From: DATDGX01 sp036521875
GTDB taxonomy: Bacteria > Desulfobacterota > Binatia > Binatales > Binataceae
DNA length: 21,847 nt
Direction: 5' to 3'
Assembly (NCBI GenBank): GCA_036521875.1
Contig: DATDGX010000164.1
Coordinates: 1-21,847 of the forward strand
This document shows positions 13,948-21,794 of the stretch, piece by piece. Each line of letters opens with the position of its first letter. The first letter of the stretch is position 1. Both the position numbers and the translations under genes were made by a program. The notes under the pieces are model-generated. The model saw only the letters and a program-made list of their open reading frames with translations, was not told where the DNA came from and did not search any database.

Positions 13948-16008
13948 CTACGCCGCTTGCGCCGCGGGCGCCGGCATCGACAGCGTTCCCGCGCTCACGC
14001 GCACCGGCAGAATGACGAGGCTGAAGCCATAGAGCTGCAGCCAGTTCTGAACTTCGAGCGCGGTGTGATTGTGAAGAAAGCGCCCGATGAAGCCTTCGAC
14101 CTCGTCGGAAAAAATCAGTTTGCCGGCGAAGAACACAATATGCGGGAACTCGTGCGCGACTTGCAGGCACAGGCGCCGCAGCTCGAGCACCACGTCGGGA
14201 CCAAGTCCCGCTCGCAGCTCCGGATGGAGTCCCAGGTCGGAGGCGATCTGGCAATATTCCTGCAGGTCCTCGCTCATCCGGCGCTCTAGTTCTTTGACTT
14301 CATCGGGACCCTTGAGCAGCGCCGAATCCACTTCGCCGACGCCTATGAAGACAACGTTGCGGAATTCGTCTTTGAACAGCTTCGTCACCGAGAGCAGCGT
14401 CGCGAGCCCAAGGCCATTGAAGCCGCTCACCAGGATCGCGGCGGTCGGCGCGGATGGGTCGCGTTCAGCAGGCGGCAGTTTGTTCGCCGAGTAGAGCCGC
14501 GGCAGGATGTCCGCCTCGAGCTGCTCGATCGCTTTGCCGACGCGCCGGTAGTGGCTCCTGACGTTGTAGCAGGTGAAGATTATCGCGCCGGTAATCAGAA
14601 TCGTCACCCATCCGCCCTCATCGAACTTGAGGGTGACGGTGAGCACGAGAATCGACGCCGTGAACAGGCACCCTACCCCGTTGATCGCGAGCTTGCGCAC
14701 CCAGTTGCGCTCGGTCTTGCGCTCGCGCCACCAATGAACGCTCATGCCGAACTGCGAGAGCGTGAAAGTGACGAATACATTGATCGCATAGAGCACGACC
14801 AGCAACTGGACTCTCGCCTCGGTGCCGATCAGGATCACGACTGCCGCCAAGCCCATCGCGACCACGCCGTCCTGCGTGACCAGGCGCGCACTCAAGTTGG
14901 AAAAGCGGCGCGGCAGCCATCGATCGCCCGCCATCGTGGCGAGCACTCGCGGCCCGTCGATAAATCCGGTCTGCGCCGCGACGAATAGAAGCGCTCCTTC
15001 GGTTGCCAGCGCGACGGTGATGATCGGGAGCCCGATCGGAATTCCGTAGAGGCGCCAGTTCTCGGCCACCCGCTCAAAGAGCACCGCGTTCAGCGTCTTA
15101 CCGCGCTCGAACTCGACGTTCTCGAGCAAATAGGCGAGCAGGATCCCTCCCGCGATGAATGCGAGCGAGAACGCCATGTAGAGCATCGTCCGCTTGCCGG
15201 TCACGGTGCGCGGCTCACGCAGGATGGGAAGGCCGTTACTCACCGCCTCGATTCCGGTGTAGGTACCGCCGCCCATGCTGTAGGCGCGGAAAAAAATTGC
15301 CAGCAACGCGAACCATCCGAGCGTGCCGACGCTATGATGCACCTCGACTACCGCGTGGCGCGCGATATCGGGAAGCTCCCACAGGCGGCTCAGGAGCGCG
15401 TAGCCGACCAGCCACAGATGCATCACGATGAACGCGATGAAAATCGGGAGCAACGACAGCACCGACTCCTTCACTCCGCGCAGGTTCATCCCGACCATCA
15501 CCAGCACGACGGCAATACAGACCCAGAACTTGAGCGGGTGCCATCCGAGCGGCATGAATTTCAGGCTGAAGATCGCATCGGCGCCGCTCGCGATCGAAAT
15601 CGAGATCGTGAGCACGTAGTCGACTACCAGCGCGCATCCCGAGACCAAACCGAAATATGGTCCCAGCAGCTTTGTCGCGACCAGGTATCCGCCGCCGCCG
15701 GTCGGGAAAAGATCGATGGTCTGCGAGTACGACGCCGAGATGACGAACACGGTCAGCGCCGTCATCAAGGCGAGGAAGACGGCGAGATACTGATGATGCC
15801 CCAGCGCGAGGAACGCCTCCTCGGGCCCGTAACACGACGAACTGAGGCCGTCAGAGCCGAGGCCCACCCAGGCCAGGAATGCGACCAGCGAGAGACTGTG
15901 GAACACGCCAGGGTCGCGAACATTGCGTGCAGGCCCGATCAGGACATCGCTGAGCGTCCGTTTGCCCGCTCTGTCACCATTGGTACCGCTGGTAATCTTG
16001 GATGCCAT
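13948..16008 (-). CDS. APC superfamily permease with C-terminal cytoplasmic domain (KimA-like)
   Basis: A 686-residue permease with about 12 hydrophobic segments (roughly 40-490) and a soluble C-terminal domain (about 520-686). The signature GLGSDGLSSSCYGPEEAFLA (49-68) in helix 1 is typical of the APC branch that includes the KimA-type K+/H+ symporters. SYSQTIDLFPTGGGGYLVA and the SMGGGTYTGIEAVSNGLPIL loop support this. The soluble domain has alternating strands and helices (TAAILVSGFNGLGLATL, NVVFIGVGEVD, FPHIVFFAGKLIFSDEVEGF). It resembles the nucleotide-binding or universal-stress-like tails of such permeases. Potassium or an amino acid are both possible cargoes, and the sequence alone does not decide. 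It lies downstream of folD on the same strand, but an 89-base gap with a hairpin argues for separate transcription. No strong ribosome site precedes ATG 16008. Confidence 0.85.
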   Translation of the reverse strand: MASKITSGTNGDRAGKRTLSDVLIGPARNVRDPGVFHSLSLVAFLAWVGLGSDGLSSSCYGPEEAFLALGHHQYLAVFLALMTALTVFVISASYSQTIDLFPTGGGGYLVATKLLGPYFGLVSGCALVVDYVLTISISIASGADAIFSLKFMPLGWHPLKFWVCIAVVLVMVGMNLRGVKESVLSLLPIFIAFIVMHLWLVGYALLSRLWELPDIARHAVVEVHHSVGTLGWFALLAIFFRAYSMGGGTYTGIEAVSNGLPILREPRTVTGKRTMLYMAFSLAFIAGGILLAYLLENVEFERGKTLNAVLFERVAENWRLYGIPIGLPIITVALATEGALLFVAAQTGFIDGPRVLATMAGDRWLPRRFSNLSARLVTQDGVVAMGLAAVVILIGTEARVQLLVVLYAINVFVTFTLSQFGMSVHWWRERKTERNWVRKLAINGVGCLFTASILVLTVTLKFDEGGWVTILITGAIIFTCYNVRSHYRRVGKAIEQLEADILPRLYSANKLPPAERDPSAPTAAILVSGFNGLGLATLLSVTKLFKDEFRNVVFIGVGEVDSALLKGPDEVKELERRMSEDLQEYCQIASDLGLHPELRAGLGPDVVLELRRLCLQVAHEFPHIVFFAGKLIFSDEVEGFIGRFLHNHTALEVQNWLQLYGFSLVILPVRVSAGTLSMPAPAAQAA

Positions 16009-16061
16009 CGGAGCTCAGTCCGCGAGTCGCGTCGGCAACGGCAATTTAGGGCAAAATGCTC

Positions 16062-16088
16062 TGGCACGCAAAGGACCACCTCGTGCCA
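16062..16088. terminator. Inverted repeat downstream of folD
   Basis: TGGCACG (16062-16068) and CGTGCCA (16082-16088) form a 7-bp stem with a 13-base loop, 9 bases beyond the folD stop. On the minus strand it is followed by a short ATTTTG tract, so it may end or attenuate folD transcripts before the permease gene. The long loop and weak T-tract keep confidence low. Confidence 0.35.
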
Positions 16089-16097
16089 CGCGCACGC

Positions 16098-17000
16098 TCA
16101 AATCGAATAGGACGCGCGCCCGAGTCCGAGCTGATAGCGCGCCGCATCGATCAGATTCTGCATGAGCGCGAGCACCGTCATCGGCCCGGTGCCGCCGGGA
16201 TTGAGCGTGAGCCATCCCGCGACTTCCTTGACGCCCTCGAAATCCACATCGCCGGAGAACTTGCCAGGACCGACGCGTCTGAAGCCTACGTCCATCACAC
16301 AGGCGCCTCGCTTCACCATATCGGCGGTGATCAGGAACGGCCGGCCCACGTCGCCGCCGACGCACGACACGACGATGTCGGCATCGCGGCAGATCGCATC
16401 CAGGTCGCGCGTATGCCGATGACACCACGTGACGGTCGCGTTGCGCATCCGTCCGCCGAGTATCAGTGCGGTCGGCTTGCCGGCGATATCGCTGCGCCCG
16501 ATCACCGCTGCGCGCGCCCCATCGACCGGCACCTTGTATTCGTCGAGCAGCGTCAGGATGCCGCGCGGCGTGCATGGAATGAAACTGCCCCAGCGGCCGC
16601 GGTAGAAGCCTCCGACGCTGGTCGCACCCACCGCGTCGACGTCCTTCTTTGGATCGATCGTGTCGAACAGCGTGAAGCGATCGACCCGCTCCGGCATCGG
16701 CATCTGCAGCAGGATTCCGGTGGTGCTCGCGTCGCGATTGAGCCCGCCTATTTCCTCGAGGAGCGACTGCGTCGTCGCGTCGGCCTCCGCGATGCGGATG
16801 GTGCGGCTCTCGCATCCGAGCGCCGCCGCGAGCTTCTGCTTGTTGCGCACGTATTGGCGCGACGCGGGATCGTCGCCGACCAGCACCGCCGCGAGCGACG
16901 GCTTGCACGCGTGACGCCCCCGCAGCTCCTCGACATGCCGGCGCAGCTCCGGCAGCAGACGCGCGCTCAGCGCCCGCCCATCCATGATTTTCGCGCTCAT
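16098..17000 (-). CDS. folD: Bifunctional methylenetetrahydrofolate dehydrogenase / methenyltetrahydrofolate cyclohydrolase
   Basis: A 300-residue cytoplasmic enzyme that interconverts 5,10-methylene-THF, 5,10-methenyl-THF and 10-formyl-THF with NAD(P). The catalytic element SRQYVRNKQK contains Tyr50 and Lys54. TGILLQMPMPE (94-104) carries Gln99, and DPKKDVDA (117-124) carries the folate-binding Asp122. The Rossmann motif is AVIGRSDIAGKPTA (165-178), and the C-terminus has NPGGTGPMTVLALMQN (267-282). Two places depart from consensus: 'KDVDGFHP.N.G' reads KDVDAVGATSVGG, and 'PGGVGPMT' reads PGGTGPMT. The start is ATG 17000, with GAGGGAG 6 bases upstream; an upstream ATG at 17024 has no such site. 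It is divergent from gcvT with 131 bases between the starts, which places the one-carbon-unit producer and consumer under adjacent promoters. Confidence 0.93.
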   Translation of the reverse strand: MSAKIMDGRALSARLLPELRRHVEELRGRHACKPSLAAVLVGDDPASRQYVRNKQKLAAALGCESRTIRIAEADATTQSLLEEIGGLNRDASTTGILLQMPMPERVDRFTLFDTIDPKKDVDAVGATSVGGFYRGRWGSFIPCTPRGILTLLDEYKVPVDGARAAVIGRSDIAGKPTALILGGRMRNATVTWCHRHTRDLDAICRDADIVVSCVGGDVGRPFLITADMVKRGACVMDVGFRRVGPGKFSGDVDFEGVKEVAGWLTLNPGGTGPMTVLALMQNLIDAARYQLGLGRASYSI

Positions 17001-17006
17001 CGCGTG

Positions 17007-17013
17007 CTCCCTC
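17007..17013 (-). promoter_or_regulatory. folD: Ribosome binding site deciding the folD start
   Basis: GAGGGAG on the minus strand, 6 bases before ATG 17000. It supports the shorter 300-residue product beginning MSAKIMDGRAL. Confidence 0.6.
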
Positions 17014-17131
17014 GAATATAGCACTACCCACAGCCAGACAAGGCGCTTGTGGATAGGGCGCGCGGTCTGTTGGCAGTCAAGCGCGCCGCTGGTCGTTCGC
17101 GATCCGGCGCTCTGCTAGAATTTTTTTAACG

Positions 17132-18277
17132 ATGAATGCGCCACAGCGCACCGTCCTTTACGAGATTCACCAAAAACTCGGCGCGCGGATGACGGTTTTC
17201 GGTGGCTTCGAGATGCCCGTGTCGTATGGCGGGATAATCGCGGAGCATCTCGCGGTCCGCTCCGCCGCGGGAATTTTCGATTTGAGCCACATGGGCGAGT
17301 TCGAAATCCGCGGCCCGGGTGCCCTCGAGATGCTGGAGCGAGCGCTCACCAACTCGGCCGCGCGGCTCAAGGACAGACAAGCGCAGTACACGGTCATGTG
17401 CGCCGAGGACGGCGGCGCCATCGACGATCTAATCGTCTATCGCCTCAGCGACGAGCGCTTCATGCTGTGCGTTAACGCATCGAATATCACGGCGGATCGC
17501 GAGTGGCTCCTCGGGCTCCTCCGCGGCTCCAGGCTCCCGGTCAACTTCACTGATGTGAGCGATGCCACAGCAATGGTCGCGGTACAGGGACCCAAGTCGA
17601 TCGCGATTCTCGCGGCGCTCGCCGATTTCGATATTGCCAAGATCCCCAGGTTTGCCTTCGCGCGCGGAAAAGTTGCGGGCCTCGAATGCCTTGCCGCGCG
17701 CACCGGCTACACCGGCGAAGACGGCTTCGAGCTCTTCGCCGACACCGCCGAGGCGCCGCCGCTGTTCGAGGCCATCCTGCACGCCGGCGCCAAAGACGGC
17801 CTGATGCCGTGCGGACTCGGGGCGCGCGACACGCTGCGGCTCGAAGCCGGCCTCCCTCTCTACGGCCATGAGCTGGACCGCGCGACTTCGCCGCTCGAGG
17901 CCGGGCTCGACGTGTTCGTAAAATTGGGCCGCGACTTCATCGGCGAAGCGGCGCTCCGCGCGCAGCACGAATCGGGCGTCCGCAAGCGCTTGATCGGAAT
18001 CATGACCGACGACGGACGGAGCGTCGCGCGCCAGGGCTACCGGCTCTTTCGCGCCGGCCGCGAGGCAGGCGTCGTGACCAGCGGGACTTTTGCGCCGACG
18101 GTGAACCGGCCGATCGCGATGGCCTATGTAACCGCCGGCGAAATTGCGCAAGCGGCTCTGGCCGAGGGCGAATCTGTCGAAGTTGAAATTCGCAAACACA
18201 AAGTTCCCGCGACCGTGGTGCCGAGACCATTTTACAAAAGGCCAAAGCCGAGCACGGAGGACGAAACCACCCGATGA
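17132..18277 (+). CDS. gcvT: Glycine cleavage system T protein (aminomethyltransferase)
   Basis: A 381-residue protein. It takes the aminomethyl group from the lipoyl arm of H protein and delivers it to tetrahydrofolate, releasing ammonia and making 5,10-methylene-THF. The opening TVLYEIHQKLGARMTVFGGF (7-26) followed by EMPVSYGGIIAEHLAVR is the standard T-protein start. FDLSHMGE (49-56) and GGAIDDLIVY (94-103, with the catalytic Asp pair 98-99) follow. GARDTLRLEAGLPLYGHEL, TGYTGEDGFELF and the C-terminal SGTFAPTVNRPIAMAYV barrel segment are all present. No Shine-Dalgarno precedes ATG 17132; the upstream bases are T-rich with a TAGAAT hexamer 10 bases before the start, so initiation may be leaderless or nearly so. 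It is first gene of the operon; its TGA overlaps the gcvPA ATG by 4 bases (ATGA). Confidence 0.95.
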   Translation: MNAPQRTVLYEIHQKLGARMTVFGGFEMPVSYGGIIAEHLAVRSAAGIFDLSHMGEFEIRGPGALEMLERALTNSAARLKDRQAQYTVMCAEDGGAIDDLIVYRLSDERFMLCVNASNITADREWLLGLLRGSRLPVNFTDVSDATAMVAVQGPKSIAILAALADFDIAKIPRFAFARGKVAGLECLAARTGYTGEDGFELFADTAEAPPLFEAILHAGAKDGLMPCGLGARDTLRLEAGLPLYGHELDRATSPLEAGLDVFVKLGRDFIGEAALRAQHESGVRKRLIGIMTDDGRSVARQGYRLFRAGREAGVVTSGTFAPTVNRPIAMAYVTAGEIAQAALAEGESVEVEIRKHKVPATVVPRPFYKRPKPSTEDETTR

Positions 18278-19623
18278 GATTCATGCCGCACACCGATTCC
18301 GATATCGCTTCGATGCTCGAGGTCATCGGCGCCCACGATATCGAAGACCTGATCGCGCACGTGCCGGCCGCGCTTCGCGCCACCGCCGCGATCGCGCTCG
18401 CGCCCGGCCGCATCGAGGCCGAAGTTGCCGCCGAGCTCTCCACGCTCGCCGCGCAAAATCGCGGCGCCGCCGGGTTCGCGAACTTCCTCGGCGCCGGCTA
18501 CTACCGTCATTTCGTGCCTGCCGCCGTTCGCGCGGTGACCGCGCGCGCCGAATTCGCGACCAGCTACACGCCCTACCAGGCCGAGGCGAGCCAGGGCACC
18601 ACCCAGGCGATTTTTGAATTTCAAACTCTAGTCTGTCAGCTCACTGCGATGGAGGTCACCAACGCCAGCATGTACGACGGCGCGTCCGCCGCGGCCGAGG
18701 CGGTCCTGATGGCGCGCCGCATCCTGCCCGGGCGCCGCGTGGTCGCGCTCTCGCGCGCGCTGTGGCCCGACTATCGCGCGACGATTCGCACCTACCTGAG
18801 TGCGCTCGCGGGCCTCGAGATCGTCGAGCTGCCTTTCGATCCGGCCACTGGAGCGACCCGCCTGAGCGCCATCGAACAGGCAGCGACCGCCGACCTGCTC
18901 TGCACCGTTACCGGCTATCCGAATGGGTTCGGCGTCATCGAGCCGCTCGGCGCGATCGCCGCGACGACGCATCGCGCCGGCGCTCTCGCGATTTCGGCCA
19001 CTGCCGAGGGAATCGCACTCGGGCTCCTGAAGCCACCGGGCGATCTCGGCGCTGACATCGCGGTCGGCGAGGGGCAGAGCTTCGGTCTGCCGCTTCAATT
19101 CGGCGGGCCGGGTCTGGGATTCATGTCCGCGCGCCTCGCGCATCTGCGCCAGATGCCGGGGCGGCTGGTCGGACAGACCAGCGACCACGACGGCCGCCGT
19201 GCCTTCTGTCTGACCCTTGCCACTCGCGAGCAGCACATCCGCCGCGAACGCGCGACCTCCAACATCTGCACCAATCATTCGCTCTGCGCGCTTGCGGCAA
19301 CTGTCTATCTCTCACTGCTCGGCCGTCTCGGACTGCGCGAGCTCGCGGAGCGTAACGTCGAGCTCGCGCATCAGGCCGCATCGATTCTCGCGGCGCGCGG
19401 AATTCACCGCCAGTTCGACGGTTCGTTCTTCAACGAGTTTGCGGTCTCGGTTTCGAATCCCGCCGCCGCGCTCGAAGCCGCGGAACGCCAAGGAGTGCTC
19501 GCCGGCGTCGCGTTGCGGCCGGACTATCCTGAACTGGCCCACGCGATTCTGATTTCGGTCACCGAGATGAATTCGAGCGGCGAGATCGGCCGCCTGGCGG
19601 ATGCGCTTGCGGAGGTGCGCTGA
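18274..19623 (+). CDS. gcvPA: Glycine dehydrogenase (decarboxylating) subunit 1, GcvPA
   Basis: A 449-residue N-terminal half of the split glycine decarboxylase (P protein). Together with GcvPB it decarboxylates glycine on PLP and passes the aminomethyl group to H protein. MRFMPHTDSDIASMLEVIG corresponds to the usual 'MRYIPNTDADR..ML..IG' start, so ATG 18274 is right although the GGAGG site lies 13 bases away. YYRHFVPAAVRAV, FATSYTPYQAEASQGTTQAI, TNASMYDGASAAAEAVLMA and NICTNHSLCALAATVYLSLLG are all family landmarks in order. The length is that of other bacterial GcvPA proteins. It overlaps gcvT by 4 bases and gcvPB by 1 base (TGATG), a translationally coupled layout that leaves no room for gcvH, which commonly sits between gcvT and gcvPA. 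Confidence 0.95.
   Translation: MRFMPHTDSDIASMLEVIGAHDIEDLIAHVPAALRATAAIALAPGRIEAEVAAELSTLAAQNRGAAGFANFLGAGYYRHFVPAAVRAVTARAEFATSYTPYQAEASQGTTQAIFEFQTLVCQLTAMEVTNASMYDGASAAAEAVLMARRILPGRRVVALSRALWPDYRATIRTYLSALAGLEIVELPFDPATGATRLSAIEQAATADLLCTVTGYPNGFGVIEPLGAIAATTHRAGALAISATAEGIALGLLKPPGDLGADIAVGEGQSFGLPLQFGGPGLGFMSARLAHLRQMPGRLVGQTSDHDGRRAFCLTLATREQHIRRERATSNICTNHSLCALAATVYLSLLGRLGLRELAERNVELAHQAASILAARGIHRQFDGSFFNEFAVSVSNPAAALEAAERQGVLAGVALRPDYPELAHAILISVTEMNSSGEIGRLADALAEVR
19611..19616 (+). promoter_or_regulatory. gcvPB: Ribosome binding site of gcvPB inside gcvPA
   Basis: GGAGGT 6 bases before the ATG at 19623, within the last codons of gcvPA. It supports the long N-terminus of GcvPB and translational coupling. 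Confidence 0.65.
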
Positions 19624-21155
19624 TGTCGAGCGTGGAAAAGGCACCGCGGATCGAAGTCGATCCGGCCCCGGCGATCGAAAAAGACGTGGATGAATCACCG
19701 CAGATGGGCGTGCCGCTGATATTTGAACTGTCGTCGTCGGGGCGCCGCGGCGCTGATGTTGCGCGCGTGGCAGGCGCGAAGCGTGGTGCGGAAATTCTCG
19801 GCGCCGAGCTCTGCCGCGAAGACCTCGCCGGATTCCCGGAGCTCAGCGAGCCGCAGGTGCTGCGCCATTTCCTACGGCTCTCGCAGCTCAACTTCGCGCA
19901 GGCGCTGCAGTTCTATCCGCTCGGGTCGTGCACGATGAAGTACAACCCGGTCGTCAACGACGAGCTGGCCTCCCTGCCCGGGTTCGCCGCACTCCATCCG
20001 CTGACGCCCGCGCATCTTGCCCAGGGCGCGCTAGCCGTGATGGCGGATATGGAAGCGGCGCTCGCCGAGATCACTGGGATGGATGCCGTGTCGCTCCATC
20101 CCGCCGCCGGCGCGCAGGGCGAACTCGCGGGACTGCTGGTCGCGCGCGCGTATCATCTCAAACGCGGCGAGCGGCGGCACAAAGTAATCATCCCTGACAC
20201 CGCGCACGGCACCAATCCGGCCAGCTCGGCGCTCGCGGGATTCGAGGTCGCAGTCGCGCGCTCAAACAAGCGCGGCTTCATGGAAGCGGCGGAGGTGCGC
20301 CGCCTGGTGACTGACGACACTGCCGCGATGATGGTAACCAATCCGAACACGCTCGGAATTTTCGAACCGGAAATCCGCGCGATCGCCCATGCGCTTCACG
20401 CTCGCGGCGCTTTGCTTTATCTCGACGGCGCCAACATGAACGCGCTGCTCGGCGTTGCCAAACCCGGGCACATGGGCGCCGATATCGTACAGCTCAATCT
20501 GCACAAAACGTTCTCGACGCCGCATGGTGGCGGCGGTCCGGGCGCCGGTCCGATCGGCGTGAAGCGGCCTCTGGAGCCCTTTCTGCCGATGCCGCGAATC
20601 GTCAAGCACGCCGATGGATGGGCGTTCGACGACCAGCGCCCGGACTCGATCGGACGGCTGCGCTCGTTTCACGGGAACTTCGGCATGATCGTGCGCGCCT
20701 TCGCGTACATCCTGGCACTCGGCGGCGACGGACTCGCGCGCGCCGGCCGCCTCGCGATCCTCAACGCGAATTACGTGCGCAAGCGGATGGAGAGCCGTTT
20801 TCCCGCCGCGTCCGCGGAACCCTCGATGCATGAATGCGTTCTATCGCACGACCTCGAGCGGCGCGCCGACGTTTCCACGCTGGATATCGCCAAGCGGCTG
20901 CTGGACTTCGGGATTCATCCGCCCACCATTTATTTTCCGCTCGTGGTGCCGGGCGCTTTGATGATTGAGCCGACCGAGACTGAGAGCCGGGAAATTCTGG
21001 ACAGCTTCGTCGCGGCGATGGAGCGCATTTATGATGAGGCGCTGAGCGATCCCGCAATGGTCAAGAGCGCGCCGCATACGCTCGCGCTGTCGCGCGTCGA
21101 CGAAGTCGAAGCGGCCCGCCATCCGATTTTACGCTGGACCCCGAAGCCCCCTTGA
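19623..21155 (+). CDS. gcvPB: Glycine dehydrogenase (decarboxylating) subunit 2, GcvPB
   Basis: A 510-residue PLP-binding half of glycine decarboxylase. The Schiff-base lysine is Lys295 in NLHKTFSTPHGGGGPGAGP (292-310). Other landmarks are FYPLGSCTMKYNP (98-109), SLHPAAGAQGELAGLLVARA (157-176), VIIPDTAHGTNPASS (188-202) and YLDGANMNALLG (266-277). FSTPH followed by the glycine run is the strongest family marker. The first 28 residues precede the point where most GcvPB proteins begin ('LIFE.S..GR'), so this one carries a short acidic, Pro-rich N-terminal extension. The TGATG overlap with gcvPA and the GGAGGT site show that this start is real. The gene ends 6 bases before the mobA stop on the other strand, with no obvious terminator hairpin between them. 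Confidence 0.95.
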   Translation: MSSVEKAPRIEVDPAPAIEKDVDESPQMGVPLIFELSSSGRRGADVARVAGAKRGAEILGAELCREDLAGFPELSEPQVLRHFLRLSQLNFAQALQFYPLGSCTMKYNPVVNDELASLPGFAALHPLTPAHLAQGALAVMADMEAALAEITGMDAVSLHPAAGAQGELAGLLVARAYHLKRGERRHKVIIPDTAHGTNPASSALAGFEVAVARSNKRGFMEAAEVRRLVTDDTAAMMVTNPNTLGIFEPEIRAIAHALHARGALLYLDGANMNALLGVAKPGHMGADIVQLNLHKTFSTPHGGGGPGAGPIGVKRPLEPFLPMPRIVKHADGWAFDDQRPDSIGRLRSFHGNFGMIVRAFAYILALGGDGLARAGRLAILNANYVRKRMESRFPAASAEPSMHECVLSHDLERRADVSTLDIAKRLLDFGIHPPTIYFPLVVPGALMIEPTETESREILDSFVAAMERIYDEALSDPAMVKSAPHTLALSRVDEVEAARHPILRWTPKPP

Positions 21156-21161
21156 ACGTCG

Positions 21162-21794
21162 TCAGCGCTCACCGCGCACGAGGCGGAGCGCTGCAGCGTA
21201 ATCAGCGGCGGTGTTCACGTTGAAGAAGCTCCTGAGCTCGGGATCGATCTCGCGCAGCTCCTCTTCCCCGACCCGTCGCGTCCTGACCGCGTCCGCGATC
21301 GCGGCGAGCCGGCTTTCTCCGCGCGCTGCGAGCGCACGCGTCGCCGCCGCAACCGCTCGCTTGTGATAAACCGCGTGCAGCGGTTGCAGACGGCCGCCGA
21401 CTTGTGGAATCACCGCGTCGTAATCCGCGAGCATCCGTACCAGCAGCGCGGCGACCGCCGAGCGGAGCATCGGCAGGTCGCAGGAGCACGCGAACGCTGC
21501 GCCATTCTCATCCGCGGCGCTGACGCTTTCGAGGCCGTGCGCGAGAGCGTCCAGCGGCCCGCCGAAAGCGGTCTCGTCGCGGATGATTTTCACGCCGGCC
21601 AGATCGAATCGCACCGCGTCGGCTGATTGCGGCGCTGCGACAACCACGATCTCTGCAAACGATTTCCTGAGCTCCGCGAGGATCCGCTCGATCAGCGGCA
21701 CGCCTTCGAAATCGAGCATGGCTTTCGGCCGCCCCATCCGCGAGCTTCGCCCACCGGCCAATATCACGGCACTCGCCTGTGCGACCTCCGCCAC
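21162..21794 (-). CDS. mobA: Molybdenum cofactor guanylyltransferase
   Basis: A 210-residue nucleotidyltransferase that joins GMP from GTP to molybdopterin-Mo, giving the guanine dinucleotide cofactor of DMSO-reductase-family enzymes such as formate dehydrogenases and nitrate reductases. The N-terminal GTP site is ILAGGRSSRMGRPKAML (11-27). FGGPLDALAHGLE follows, then the metal-binding CSCDLPMLRS and RLQPLHAVYHKRA. The C-terminal SFFNVNTAADYAAALRL matches the family's 'F.N.NTP.D' end. The start is GTG at 21794; the upstream sequence has only a poor ribosome site, so a start slightly further in is possible but would cut into strand 1. A CTP-type relative (MocA) is the main alternative. It is convergent with gcvPB; its own promoter would be at the window edge. 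Confidence 0.88.
   Translation of the reverse strand: MAEVAQASAVILAGGRSSRMGRPKAMLDFEGVPLIERILAELRKSFAEIVVVAAPQSADAVRFDLAGVKIIRDETAFGGPLDALAHGLESVSAADENGAAFACSCDLPMLRSAVAALLVRMLADYDAVIPQVGGRLQPLHAVYHKRAVAAATRALAARGESRLAAIADAVRTRRVGEEELREIDPELRSFFNVNTAADYAAALRLVRGER

Noticed and set aside
15334..16110. 258-residue plus-strand ORF rich in Arg, His, Asp and Glu
   Set aside because: This composition is what the antisense of a transmembrane gene gives; it mirrors the APC permease.
17015..17020. TATATT (minus strand) as a -10 box for folD
   Set aside because: It would place the transcription start inside the Shine-Dalgarno, and the best -35 candidate is only 15 bases away.
16056..17021. 321-residue plus-strand ORF antisense to folD
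   Set aside because: FolD motifs are complete on the other strand and the ORF has no recognisable domain.
17001..17131. Glycine riboswitch upstream of gcvT
   Set aside because: Only 131 bases are shared with the folD promoter region, and I see no tandem aptamer-like cores or expression-platform hairpin.
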